This document shows, one piece after another, positions 1 to 7,883 of a DNA stretch of 33,939 nt. Both the position numbers and the translations under genes were made by a program. The notes beneath the pieces were generated by a model. That model was not told the DNA's origin and did no database searches. It saw only the letters and a list, made by a program, of their open reading frames with translations. The stretch spans positions 1 through 33,939 of the forward strand of contig SFEX01000031.1 in NCBI GenBank assembly GCA_004557075.1. The letters are read 5' to 3'. Origin of the DNA: Clostridiales bacterium (lineage in GTDB: Bacteria > Bacillota > Clostridia > Oscillospirales > Oscillospiraceae). Each line of letters opens with the position of its first letter. Within the stretch, counting starts at the first letter, position 1.

Positions 1-201
1 GGTTTTGACGGAGGGAGAGATATGTCGCAGTAATAAGTCTCGGTGTATCTCTCCCTCAGTCACGGCTAACGCCGCGACAGCTCCCTCGTCAGAGGGAGCT
101 ATGAGATTTGGCAAAGCTTTTACCGCTCTCACCGATTTTGAGATTGGATATTTTCGTTATATTCCAATGTATATAACCGGGCTGACGCAAAAACGAATAT
201 T
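1..201. repeat. Intergenic mosaic repeat block (R4 palindrome plus one R1-type unit)
   Basis: No gene is visible here. Positions about 48-101 hold a CTCCCTC-type repeat ending in a palindrome (GCTCCCTCGTCAGAGGGAGC); the same palindrome recurs near 29690-29709. Positions about 140-219 hold a plus-oriented unit of the main repeat family (called R1 here), recognisable by the GGGCTGACGCAAAAACG segment and the terminal GCGTCGCAGCGAA, close to the family end GCGTCGCAACGAA. That end runs into the last codons of the minus-strand biotin ligase gene, so repeat and coding sequence overlap at 202-219. A short ATG ORF across 5-205 is repeat sequence and has no coding character. Confidence 0.8.
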
Positions 202-942
202 TTAAGCGTCGCAGCGAATTGAAAACACGCCGCTGTGGACGGTTTTTTGGCTGCCGTCGGGGAGCCTCAGTACGAGGCCGAAGTCGTCGCTTATATCCTC
301 GGCCAGCGCCGTGAACTTATCACCGTCGGCGGGCGTCAGCTCAACAGCTTTGCCGAGCACGAAGCAGCGCCGCTTATAGTCGTCCAAAAGTGCGGCGGGA
401 TCGCGCTTCCACGTCTCGTACATCGCGCAAAGCTCCGATATCACGGCGGAGATGAGCTTCCCGCGCTCGTACACGGTGCCCGTCTGCGAATACAGCGAGC
501 CTGCCGTGCAGCGAAGCTCCTCGGGGAAGTCCTGCGGCCTTGTGATGACGTTAAGCCCTATGCCCAGCACGACATACTCCGCGCCGTCTTGTCTGAGCGA
601 GCTCTCGCACAGGATGCCGCAGATCTTTTTGCCCTTCAAAAACAGGTCGTTTATCCATTTGATGCCCGGCTTTACGCCGCAGACGCGCTCGATAGCGCGG
701 CAGACCGCGACGGCGGTGGCGGCGGTGATGCTCTGCACATCGCCCGTATCCGGGCGCAGGAGCATCGACATATATATCCCCATGCCCGGCGCGGATGCAA
801 AGCTGCGACCCATGCGGCCGCGGCCGCCGGTCTGCTCGTTTGCGATGACGACCGTGCCCTCGGGAGCGCCCTCGGCCGCGCGCTTTTTCAGGTATGTGTT
901 TGTCGAATCGAGCGCCTCGAATGCCTCAAGCTTTATTTCCAT
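202..942 (-). CDS. birA: Biotin-[acetyl-CoA-carboxylase] ligase, monofunctional (no HTH)
   Basis: Activates biotin to biotinyl-AMP and transfers it to the biotin-carrier lysine of carboxylases in the cytoplasm. Near the N-terminus are the STNTYLK segment and the biotinyl-AMP loop GRGRMGR, followed by the KWINDL and KKICGIL stretch typical of class I ligases, then a C-terminal SH3-like domain. The N-terminal winged-helix DNA-binding domain of bifunctional BirA is absent, so it should not act as a biotin repressor. I choose the ATG at 942 because MEIKLEAFEALDSTNTYLK matches the family start; a GTG at 960 would add six residues. The gene overlaps the end of the upstream carrier gene by 17 bases, so the two are probably co-transcribed and coupled. 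The last codons (IRCDA) lie in the intergenic repeat. Confidence 0.9.
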   Translation of the reverse strand: MEIKLEAFEALDSTNTYLKKRAAEGAPEGTVVIANEQTGGRGRMGRSFASAPGMGIYMSMLLRPDTGDVQSITAATAVAVCRAIERVCGVKPGIKWINDLFLKGKKICGILCESSLRQDGAEYVVLGIGLNVITRPQDFPEELRCTAGSLYSQTGTVYERGKLISAVISELCAMYETWKRDPAALLDDYKRRCFVLGKAVELTPADGDKFTALAEDISDDFGLVLRLPDGSQKTVHSGVFSIRCDA

Positions 943-2008
943 TGCTGACCCTGCTTTCACGTTTGAGTTTGAAGAAATGCACCGCCATCAGGACGATGAA
1001 TATGCTGCTGCAATAGCCGAATATCGGGTAGACAATGCCTATCAGATCGCCGAAGCCGAAGAGACTGCCGGCAAACATGCACGCAACGCACACGGCGGTT
1101 GACAGGCCGCGTTTTTCCCCAACGCGCTTAAATTTCGCACCGAGCATGCTCATGAACGCGACAAGCGCCGAGAGCGCGGTGCCGAACATCGCCAGCAGGA
1201 GCAGCAGCCCGTAGATATAGCCGAAGACGCTGCCCATCGATGAGGCCAGAGCCAGCATGGGCAGCTCCGCCGAGACAACCGAGGGCTGCGCACCGACGGA
1301 AACGAGCACGCTCACGGCGATTATCAGCAGCAGCGCAGCGCCCACGGCGATGCCGCCTGCGGCGGTCGCCCGGCTCTTTACGAGCCTGCCCATCGGAGTG
1401 ATGACCGCAACGTTGCCGAAGAGGTTATAGCAGGCAAAGGCCGCAGCCGAGACAGGCCACGCGGTCAGCAGTGCGCTGCCGTCGGCGGCTTTTGCCTCGG
1501 GGAAGCTTATGCCGCCGTGCGAGACGATGCTCCAGATCCCGAAGCCGAGCGTGGCTATTGCGAGTATCGGCACCGTCGCCGAGAACACCGAGACAAGCCC
1601 CGAAAATCCCGCGAGCGAGACGAGGGCTATCGCCGCCGCGAACAGCGCCGAGCCTATCCATTGCGGCAGACCTATAAGCTGGTTTAGCAGCGCGCCGACG
1701 CCCGCGCTCATAATCGTGCCGACGCCGAACAGAAACAGCAGCTCCAGCAGCATCACCGCGCCGCGAAGCAGGGGAATATTCCAGCATACGACGAGCTTGT
1801 CTATCTCCTCGGTCTGCGTCATGCCGCCGAGCCATACCATCATAATGCCGACCACGAGCAGCAGCAGCATAGCCAGCAGCAGTCCGATGATACCGCTTTT
1901 ACCGAAGGAGCCGAAAAACTGCCACAGCTCCTGTCCCGAGACGTAGCCCGCCCCGAGGAAGCAGCCGGCAAAGGTCAGCCCCAAATTCAATGCGCCTATC
2001 TTTTTCAT
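926..2008 (-). CDS. YkvI-family membrane protein (LeuT/APC-like carrier)
   Basis: An integral membrane protein of 360 residues with about ten hydrophobic helices. The N-terminal GAGYVSGQELWQFFGSFG segment is characteristic of the YkvI family, whose members are related to amino-acid carriers of the APC/LeuT fold; the substrate is not established. A GGGGAG Shine-Dalgarno precedes the ATG. It diverges from the TetR-family gene at 2181 and overlaps birA downstream, so it leads a two-gene minus-strand operon. The TetR neighbour is a plausible regulator by position only. Pairing with birA could suggest a biotin-related cargo, but nothing in the sequence shows that. Confidence 0.8.
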   Translation of the reverse strand: MKKIGALNLGLTFAGCFLGAGYVSGQELWQFFGSFGKSGIIGLLLAMLLLLVVGIMMVWLGGMTQTEEIDKLVVCWNIPLLRGAVMLLELLFLFGVGTIMSAGVGALLNQLIGLPQWIGSALFAAAIALVSLAGFSGLVSVFSATVPILAIATLGFGIWSIVSHGGISFPEAKAADGSALLTAWPVSAAAFACYNLFGNVAVITPMGRLVKSRATAAGGIAVGAALLLIIAVSVLVSVGAQPSVVSAELPMLALASSMGSVFGYIYGLLLLLAMFGTALSALVAFMSMLGAKFKRVGEKRGLSTAVCVACMFAGSLFGFGDLIGIVYPIFGYCSSIFIVLMAVHFFKLKRESRVSNGNKA

Positions 2009-2044
2009 AAACTCCCCACAACATTTTAAAAAGCATTATAAAAC

Positions 2045-2073
2045 AATATAAGCTTTTGCGGCCCGTAAGTAAA
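2045..2073 (-). promoter_or_regulatory. Putative sigma-A promoter for the YkvI-birA operon
   Basis: On the minus strand a TTTACT -35 (plus positions 2068-2073) and a TATATT -10 (2045-2050) are 17 bases apart, about 37 bases upstream of the start codon. Another TATAAT at 2035-2040 has no good -35 partner. Confidence 0.5.
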
Positions 2074-2114
2074 GAGAAAAATGTCAGCGAAATGTAAAAG
2101 TTTTGAGCACGCTG

Positions 2115-2143
2115 TTGATTAATCGCGGGAAATGGGTTAAAAT
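2115..2143 (+). promoter_or_regulatory. Putative sigma-A promoter for the TetR-family gene
   Basis: TTGATT at 2115-2120 and TAAAAT at 2138-2143 are separated by 17 bases and lie about 37 bases before the GTG start. The divergent arrangement with the carrier promoter places both in a 172-base gap where a TetR dimer could control both directions; I see no clear palindromic operator. Confidence 0.55.
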
Positions 2144-2180
2144 ATTCTCCTAATTATAGATTAATGAAAGAGGGATTTTT

Positions 2181-2777
2181 GTGGACTCGCCTAAGAGGGA
2201 AGACAAACGGGTGAAAAACACAAGGCAGGCCATCAGAAACAGTTTTCTCAAACTGATAGTCGAAAAGCCCATCGAAAGGATAAGCGTAACGGAGCTTTGC
2301 CGCGACGCGGGCGTTAATCGGGGTACATTTTACGCGCATTACACCGATGCCTATGACCTGAGAAACAGCCTGGAGACAGAGCTCTATGAGGCGGTGCTCA
2401 GTCGCATGAAGGAGATCGGAACGAGTGGGAGGCTGACCACCGCACAAATGCTCGATCTGCTCAGGGAAAATCAGGAGCTGTGCGGCATTTTCTCCGGCCC
2501 GCACGGGGATATGGAGGCGCTGACGCGCTTTTCAAGGCGCAGCGCGGCCAAGTATGTCGAGATGAACGAGGAGCGCTTCTGCGGGCTGAACGGGCAGACG
2601 CGGGAGTATATCGACGAGATGCTCGTGGCGTCCATCGCAACGCTGATAAAGTGCTGGTTCGATTCCGGCATGCGCGAGCCCGCCGGGGAGATAGCCGAGC
2701 TGCTGGGTACCTACTGCCTGCACGGCCTGTCGGGCTTCATGACCGGGCGGCGGCTGCCGCTGAGCAATTCGGATTAA
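2181..2777 (+). CDS. TetR/AcrR-family transcriptional regulator
   Basis: A 198-residue regulator. The N-terminal helix-turn-helix is clear: RQAIRNSFLKLI, then ISVTELCRDAGVNRGTFYAHY at about residues 36-56 with the canonical recognition helix. The rest is a helical ligand/dimer domain I cannot assign to a ligand. The start is GTG at 2181, seven bases after an AGAGGG Shine-Dalgarno; no better ATG exists in frame. It diverges from the YkvI-birA operon. The last eleven or so codons (2741-2777, ending RRLPLSNSD) and the TAA stop lie inside an intergenic repeat: 2741-2771 matches a non-coding repeat copy at 31091-31121 at 29 of 31 bases, and the tail resembles that of RluD (RRLPLSDSR). The native C-terminus has therefore probably been replaced. 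Confidence 0.85.
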   Translation: MDSPKREDKRVKNTRQAIRNSFLKLIVEKPIERISVTELCRDAGVNRGTFYAHYTDAYDLRNSLETELYEAVLSRMKEIGTSGRLTTAQMLDLLRENQELCGIFSGPHGDMEALTRFSRRSAAKYVEMNEERFCGLNGQTREYIDEMLVASIATLIKCWFDSGMREPAGEIAELLGTYCLHGLSGFMTGRRLPLSNSD

Positions 2778-3150
2778 GGCTGGCGGTTATCGTTATTGCC
2801 ATAACCCGACCGGTAATATTGCTGCTATCGTTAGTGCACTCGCGCACTTAATTAGAGCTTAGATATTTTCGTTATGCACCAGTGTTCATAATCGGGCTGA
2901 CGCAATAACGATTATTTAAAATCTCAATGCGAATAGCCTCAATGGCAATTGCCCCTCCGGCGAGGAGCGGACGAGCAATGCTCGCCCCTACGGGTGCATA
3001 GGTTGTTGAACATTGCTGCCTCTAATTGAACGCGCGAGTGCAATAAAGATTGCTAAAGTCTCACCGGTCGGGTACCGGCAAAAGCGATTACTTGAAGCTT
3101 TAACGCGAACTGACTCTGCGGCAGCCGCCGCAGCGGTGATTTACATAACA
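2741..3150. repeat. Intergenic repeat block, inverted pair of R1 units with R2 palindrome inside
   Basis: No gene beyond the tetR end. A minus-oriented R1 unit runs from the tetR 3' end to the GCACTCGCGCACTTAATT end near 2855; a fragment with GGGCTGACGCAATAACG follows; then the R2 segment (about 2949-3015) with the CGAGCAATGCTCG palindrome; then a plus-oriented R1 unit at about 3020-3110 containing CGCGAGTGCAATAAAG and CACCGGTCGGG. The CGCGAGTGC ends face inward and the gene-proximal ends face outward. A GGCAGCCGCCGC segment near 3121 closes the block. Confidence 0.85.
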
Positions 3151-3164
3151 TGTTGAAAACTGTG

Positions 3165-3194
3165 TTGAAATTGTTCAAAAAGCACTGATAAATA
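3165..3194 (+). promoter_or_regulatory. Putative promoter of the DUF3298 lipoprotein gene
   Basis: TTGAAA at 3165-3170 and TAAATA at 3189-3194 with an 18-base spacer, in an AT-rich stretch immediately after the repeat block. Two nearby TGTTGAAA repeats (3151 and 3163) could also be regulator sites. Confidence 0.4.
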
Positions 3195-3244
3195 AGGATT
3201 TGTTTACAGTTTGGTAAAAAGATTATGACGAAAGGCGACGAATT

Positions 3245-4408
3245 ATGAGGAAAATTACAGCCGCGCTGACTGCGCTTATCATGGCGGTGTCGCTGTGCTC
3301 GTGCCGGGATATAAGCTATGACGAGGACAAAAGCCCCGTCCCCAGGTTCGACATGGCGGTGGACTTCACCTTTGACGACGAGACGCTGCCGGACGATAAA
3401 ACGGACGTGCTGTACTACAGCCAGAGCCTCGGCACGGCGGTCGTTCGCTCGGACGGCCACGGCCGCGCGGCGGAGGCGATAAATGAATCGCTCGGCGAGC
3501 TGTACGAAAAGCTTCGCGAGGAAGCGGACTATACGCAGCGCGTCGCCGCCGATCAGCCGGAGGATAACGTCGTCGCACTCAGCTACAGGTGCACGCCATG
3601 GGCAGAGCGCTGCGATACGCGGGTGCTGAGCCTCGTGTTCGACGTGGCGCAGAACCTCGGCGGCGTTCACGACAGCCTTGTGCGCTATGCGCGCAGCTAT
3701 AACTCCTACACCGGCGAGCTGCTGACCCTCGACGACGTCGCGAAAAATACCGAGCAGCTCAAAACCTTTATCGGGAACTACGTCATAGGTCTTGCCGGGG
3801 GCGAGGAGTATATGCCAGACGGCGAGAGCATACTGTTCCCCGAGTTTGAGGAGACGATAAAGAACATCGTCGCCGAGGGACAGCAGTGGTACTTTGACGA
3901 GCGCGGGCTCGTGATCTACGCAAACCCCTACGACATCGCGCCCTACGGCTACGGCGTGCTGTGCTTTACCGTGCCGTACACGGCGCTCGAGGAGTTCATG
4001 GACGCGGATTTCCTGCCGCCGCTTGAGCGCGAGGGCGAGAACGGAATGATGCTGGCCGAAGCGGGCGACAGCTTCAAGCGCGAGGACGTGAGCATGGTCG
4101 GCAGCGTCACCGTAGACGAGGGCGCGCAGAGCGTCATACTCTCGGCGGAGGAGACGGTGTACGACATAAAGCTCTACAGCGCAGAGCGCATGCTCTGGCA
4201 GCGCAATTACATGACCGACGGCGAGGCGATGGAGCTTGTGTGCTACATACCCGACGTGGTGCCGAACATCATGCTCGAGTACCGGCTTGCCGACGGCACG
4301 GTCATAAACCGGGGCATATTCCAGAGCGGCAAGGACGGCTCGATACTGCTTGTCGAGCTGAGTGAGGAGGAGCTGTCGGAGTTTTACAATGCTGGAAACT
4401 TCGGCTGA
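3245..4408 (+). CDS. Probable lipoprotein with DUF4163/DUF3298-type (RsiV-like) domain
   Basis: 387 residues. The N-terminus is a lipoprotein-type signal: MRKITAALTALIMAVSLCSC, with basic residues, a hydrophobic core and a lipobox-like LCSC, so the mature protein is probably anchored outside the membrane through Cys20. From about residue 55 to 255 the sequence resembles the DUF4163 plus DUF3298 pair found in RsiV-like anti-sigma factors and secreted relatives: VLSLVFDVAQNLGGVHD, a YNSYTGELLTLDDV segment and the GLVIYANPYDIAPYGYG motif. About 130 C-terminal residues are not recognised. No sigma-factor gene is adjacent, so an anti-sigma role is not supported here. The start follows a GAAAGGCGA Shine-Dalgarno. 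The lipid kinase gene starts six bases after its stop, so the two form an operon. Confidence 0.7.
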   Translation: MRKITAALTALIMAVSLCSCRDISYDEDKSPVPRFDMAVDFTFDDETLPDDKTDVLYYSQSLGTAVVRSDGHGRAAEAINESLGELYEKLREEADYTQRVAADQPEDNVVALSYRCTPWAERCDTRVLSLVFDVAQNLGGVHDSLVRYARSYNSYTGELLTLDDVAKNTEQLKTFIGNYVIGLAGGEEYMPDGESILFPEFEETIKNIVAEGQQWYFDERGLVIYANPYDIAPYGYGVLCFTVPYTALEEFMDADFLPPLEREGENGMMLAEAGDSFKREDVSMVGSVTVDEGAQSVILSAEETVYDIKLYSAERMLWQRNYMTDGEAMELVCYIPDVVPNIMLEYRLADGTVINRGIFQSGKDGSILLVELSEEELSEFYNAGNFG

Positions 4409-4414
4409 GAGAAT

Positions 4415-5302
4415 ATGAAAACACCTGTAATGATGATAATAAACCCGGCGGCGGGGCGCGGCGGCTATAAGAAGGAGCTGCCGGAGGCGCTCAAGCTGCT
4501 CTCTGACGGGGGCTATGCGCCGAGCGTGTTTTTCACCGAGCGTCGCGGCCACGCGACCGAGCTTGCCGCGGAGTACGGCGGAAGCTTTGAAAAGCTCATC
4601 GTCTTAGGCGGCGACGGCACGCTTGCCGAGGCGATAGCGGGGCTTATGACGATGGAGCGGCGGCCGCAGATAGGCTATATCCCCATCGGCACCGCCAACG
4701 ACATAGCGCGCACCGTCGGTCTGACGAAAAACGACATTTTGGGCGGCGCGAGGCGGTTTTTAGACGGCGAGGCTAAAGTGTTCGATACCGGACGGCGCGA
4801 CGGAGGGTATTTTAACTATGTCGCGGCCTTCGGCGCGTTCACCGAGGTCAGCTACGGCACACCGCAGGAGTTCAAGCGAGCCCTGGGCGAGGCGGCGTAT
4901 CTCATAGGTGCGGCGGCAAGCCTTACGAAGCTCAAAAGCCGCCATGTGCGCGTTGAGCACGACGGCGGCGAGATAGAGGGCGAATTTCTCTACGGCGGGG
5001 TGTCAAACGCATACTCCGTGGGCGGAGTGATCGACCTGCCGCGCGATGAGATAGGCCTCTCCGACGGGCTGCACGAGCTTATTTTGGTGCGGAAGCTGCC
5101 GTCGGCGGCGGCTCTGGCGTCGCTTGCGGCGAAGGTGCTCAGCCATGATTATTCAAGCCCGTACATAGTCCTGCTGCACACCAAGCGGGCGCGGTTTATA
5201 TTCGATGAGCCGGAGACATGGTCGTTCGACGGCGAGGACGGCGGCGCGTACAGCGAGATAAGCTTTGAAAACTGCCCCCGGGCAGTGGAACTGATTTGCT
5301 GA
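4415..5302 (+). CDS. Diacylglycerol/sphingosine-type lipid kinase (DagK/YegS family)
   Basis: A 295-residue cytoplasmic or membrane-associated lipid kinase of the DAGK catalytic fold. It carries the INPAAGRG loop at residues 9-16, the nucleotide-binding GGDGT at 65-69, and IPIGTANDIAR, all diagnostic. The probable substrate is diacylglycerol, returned to phosphatidic acid for phospholipid synthesis, as for DgkB of Firmicutes; an exact substrate cannot be read from sequence. It starts six bases after the lipoprotein stop, with only a weak Shine-Dalgarno, suggesting translational coupling. A repeat block begins immediately after the TGA stop. Confidence 0.88.
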   Translation: MKTPVMMIINPAAGRGGYKKELPEALKLLSDGGYAPSVFFTERRGHATELAAEYGGSFEKLIVLGGDGTLAEAIAGLMTMERRPQIGYIPIGTANDIARTVGLTKNDILGGARRFLDGEAKVFDTGRRDGGYFNYVAAFGAFTEVSYGTPQEFKRALGEAAYLIGAAASLTKLKSRHVRVEHDGGEIEGEFLYGGVSNAYSVGGVIDLPRDEIGLSDGLHELILVRKLPSAAALASLAAKVLSHDYSSPYIVLLHTKRARFIFDEPETWSFDGEDGGAYSEISFENCPRAVELIC

Positions 5303-5817
5303 CGCTCCGCGCCGGAGGGGCGATTCGGATTCGGGCTTCAGCTTGTCGATGCTTCCTCGGCCCGACCGGTGAGCTTGGATGTTATCTTCTTTGCACTCGT
5401 GTGCTAAATTAGTGCAGTAAAAATCGACAGGTAATGTAAAAAACTTTGCCTCATGCCTTCCCCTTGAGGGGAAGGTGTCGGCAACGCCGACGGATGAGGT
5501 GGCGGCTGACGCGAAGCGATCCGCGTTAAGATTGGCGGTAGCCGCTCTTGCGTCAGCCCGAGCGGTAATTCAGAGCGCGAGTGCAAAAGAGATAATCTCC
5601 AATATCACCGGTCGAGAACCTGTAATAAAGACTATTTGAAGCGTAAAAACGACAGGAAAAACACCTCATCCGTCACGCTTCGCGTGCCACCTTCCCCTCA
5701 AGGGGAAGGCATGAACGCACTAATTAAGTGCGCGAGTGCAATATAGAATATTACCAATATTACCGGTCGGGCACCGGCAAAAGCGATTAGCCGAAGCGTC
5801 GCAACGAGAGGAAAGAA
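5303..5817. repeat. 515-base intergenic repeat block (R1 inverted copies, two R3 palindromic elements)
   Basis: No gene. In order: a GGCGCGGAG-like R2 remnant; a minus-oriented R1 unit (CCCGACCGGTGAGCTTGG, then TTTGCACTCGTGTGC near 5391); an R3 element at about 5450-5515 (minus orientation) containing CTTCCCCTTGAGGGGAAG; an R1 copy near 5567-5660 (GCGCGAGTGCAAAAG); a second R3 element in opposite orientation at about 5663-5713; and a final plus R1 unit at about 5719-5817 ending GCGTCGCAACGAGAGGAAA directly before the mutL ATG. The two R3 copies are inverted relative to each other, so the region can fold extensively. Confidence 0.88.
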
Positions 5818-7635
5818 ATGACGAAGATTAACATACTGCCGCCGCTTGTGGCGGACATGATAGCCGCTGGCGAGGTCGTTGAGAGACCCGCCTCGGTCAT
5901 AAAAGAGCTTGTCGAGAACGCCTTTGACGCGGACGCGAAGAAGATAAGCGTCGAGTTTTCCGACGGCGGCGCGACCTATATCCGCGTCACCGACGACGGC
6001 TGCGGCATGAGCCCCGAGGACGCCGGTATCGCCTTCACCCGCCACGCGACGAGCAAGCTGCGCGACGAAAAGGGCCTTGAGGCGATAGGCACGATGGGCT
6101 TTCGCGGCGAGGCGCTGGCGGCGATATCTGCGGTCAGCCGCATAGAGCTTGTTACCCGCGAAAAGGGCGCTGCCGAGGGCGTCGCCGTGACGGTTCAGGC
6201 GGGCGATATCATCGACATGGTGCCCTGCGGCTGCCCGGAGGGCACGAGCATCACTGTGCGCGATATCTTCTTCAACACCCCCGCGAGACTGAAATTTTTA
6301 AAGAGCGACCGCTCGGAGGCCGCCGCCTGCACCGCCGCGGCCATGCACTGTGCGCTGGGCAGGCCGGATATATCGCTGCGCTGCCGCCGCGACGGCGAGG
6401 AGCTTTTCTTCTCCCCCGGCGACGGCAGAGCCGAGTCGGCCGCGTACTCATTGCTCGGTCGCGAGACTGCAAACTCCATGCTGCCCTGCAAGGCCGAGGG
6501 CGAGGGCATGGCCGTCGAGGGCTTCGTGTCCTCTCCCGCAATGGGGCGCGGCAACCGAAGCAACCAGCATTTTTACTGCAACGGCAGATATATAAAATCC
6601 GCGCTCTTGCAGACGGCGCTCGAGCAGGCGTATAAAAACACGCTGCTGACCGGGCGTTTCCCCTCCTGCGTGCTGTATCTCAGCCTGAGCCGGGGCGCCG
6701 TGGACGTGAACGTTCACCCCGCCAAGACCGAGGTCAAGTTCTCGGACGAGAAGAAGGTATTCGACCTCGTTTATCAGGCGGTGCGCGCGACCCTCGAGCA
6801 GGAGAGCGCTCCGCTCGAGATCGGTCTTTCCGAGAGCACAAAGCGCATCGCGGCTGCGGCAAAGCCGGACTTTTTCCGCAGCATGAGCGCCGGGGAATAC
6901 CGCAGGGAGGCAGCGCGCCCATCTCAGGCAAGGCCGTCGTCAGGCTTCGACAATGCGCGGCCGAAACCTGCGTATTACGCGCAGAAAGCACCGGAATTTG
7001 TCGAAAAAGAGCGGGAGAAAAGTCCCGCCTATGCTGAAAAAACTGTTGAAAATGTTGAAAAAGTCAAAGAAAGCGCCTGCCGCGTCATAGGCGAGGCTCT
7101 GGGTACATATATCGTCGCCGAGCTCGACGGCGAAATGCTGCTTATCGACAAGCACGCCGCGCACGAGCGCATGATATTCGACCGCCTGAAGGCGCAGAAC
7201 AGGGAGATCATGAGCCAGACGCTGCTCAGCCCCGTCATCATAAAGCCCGACGCGGGCGACGCGGAGCTTATCGAGAAAAACGCGCAGCTTCTGTCCTCAC
7301 TCGGCTTTGAGATCGAGCCCTTCGGCGCAAGCGATTTCGCCATCCGCGCCGTGCCGGACGACATTGACCCCGGCGAGGCGGCAAGCGCCGCCGAGGAGCT
7401 GTGCGAAAAGCTTCGCTGCGGCGGCGTTGACGCCGGGAGCGTGCGCGATGAGCTTCTGCATACCGTCGCGTGCAAGGCCGCGATAAAGGCCGGACGCCGC
7501 CACGATACCGCCGAGCTTGAGCGCATCGCGGAGGCGGTCGCGTCGGGCAGGGTGAAATACTGCCCGCACGGCAGACCCGTCTCGGCGCGGCTGACGAAAA
7601 AGGAGCTGGATAAATTTTTCAGCCGCATTGTCTGA
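5818..7635 (+). CDS. mutL: DNA mismatch repair protein MutL
   Basis: 605 residues. The N-terminal GHKL ATPase has SVIKELVENAFDADA (residues 27-40), DDGCGM (59-64) and GFRGEAL (94-100). A low-complexity linker spans roughly 340-425. The C-terminal domain has DKHAAHE (444-450), ACKAAIKAG (about 551-559) and CPHGRP (582-587), the metal-site motifs of MutL proteins with latent nicking activity; this suits an organism without MutH. It couples MutS mismatch recognition to strand incision. MutS is not in the window. The start codon follows a GAGAGGAAA Shine-Dalgarno that belongs to the R1 repeat. An R3 repeat begins right after the stop. The mutL-miaA-hfq order is shared with many Firmicutes. Confidence 0.96.
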   Translation: MTKINILPPLVADMIAAGEVVERPASVIKELVENAFDADAKKISVEFSDGGATYIRVTDDGCGMSPEDAGIAFTRHATSKLRDEKGLEAIGTMGFRGEALAAISAVSRIELVTREKGAAEGVAVTVQAGDIIDMVPCGCPEGTSITVRDIFFNTPARLKFLKSDRSEAAACTAAAMHCALGRPDISLRCRRDGEELFFSPGDGRAESAAYSLLGRETANSMLPCKAEGEGMAVEGFVSSPAMGRGNRSNQHFYCNGRYIKSALLQTALEQAYKNTLLTGRFPSCVLYLSLSRGAVDVNVHPAKTEVKFSDEKKVFDLVYQAVRATLEQESAPLEIGLSESTKRIAAAAKPDFFRSMSAGEYRREAARPSQARPSSGFDNARPKPAYYAQKAPEFVEKEREKSPAYAEKTVENVEKVKESACRVIGEALGTYIVAELDGEMLLIDKHAAHERMIFDRLKAQNREIMSQTLLSPVIIKPDAGDAELIEKNAQLLSSLGFEIEPFGASDFAIRAVPDDIDPGEAASAAEELCEKLRCGGVDAGSVRDELLHTVACKAAIKAGRRHDTAELERIAEAVASGRVKYCPHGRPVSARLTKKELDKFFSRIV

Positions 7636-7883
7636 AAATACCTCATCCGTCGGCTGACGCCGACACCTTCCCCTCAAGGGGAAGGCATGAGGCAAAGTTT
7701 TTCCCTTGCCGGTTGATTTTTACTGCGGTAATTGAGTGCGCGAGTGCAAAAGCGATTATTGCCGATCTTACCGGTCGGGTTATGGTTGTAGCGATTACCT
7801 GAAGCGTTGCAACGAAAGGGAAAAACCGGTCGGGTTATGGCAGTAACGATTATTTGAAGCGTCGCAACGAAAGGAAAAAGAAA
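7636..7883. repeat. Intergenic repeat block with a 55-base tandem duplication
   Basis: An R3 element (about 7641-7690) follows the mutL stop directly. A plus R1 unit starts near 7730 (GTAATTGAGTGCGCGAGTGC). Its right half is duplicated in tandem: 7770-7824 and 7825-7879 are each 55 bases, both starting ACCGGTCGGGTTATGG and both ending in a GCAACGAAAGG segment, so there are two Shine-Dalgarno-like sites; the second serves miaA. A TTG codon at 7854 opens a longer reading frame into miaA but lies inside the repeat. Confidence 0.87.

Noticed and set aside
5..205. Short plus-strand ORF at the window start
   Set aside because: It consists of R4 and R1 repeat sequence; there is no Shine-Dalgarno and its codons follow the repeat.
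3053..4552. A 499-codon minus-strand ORF opposite the lipoprotein gene
   Set aside because: A GC-rich shadow that also runs across the intergenic repeat; the plus strand has a signal peptide, a Shine-Dalgarno and a recognisable domain.
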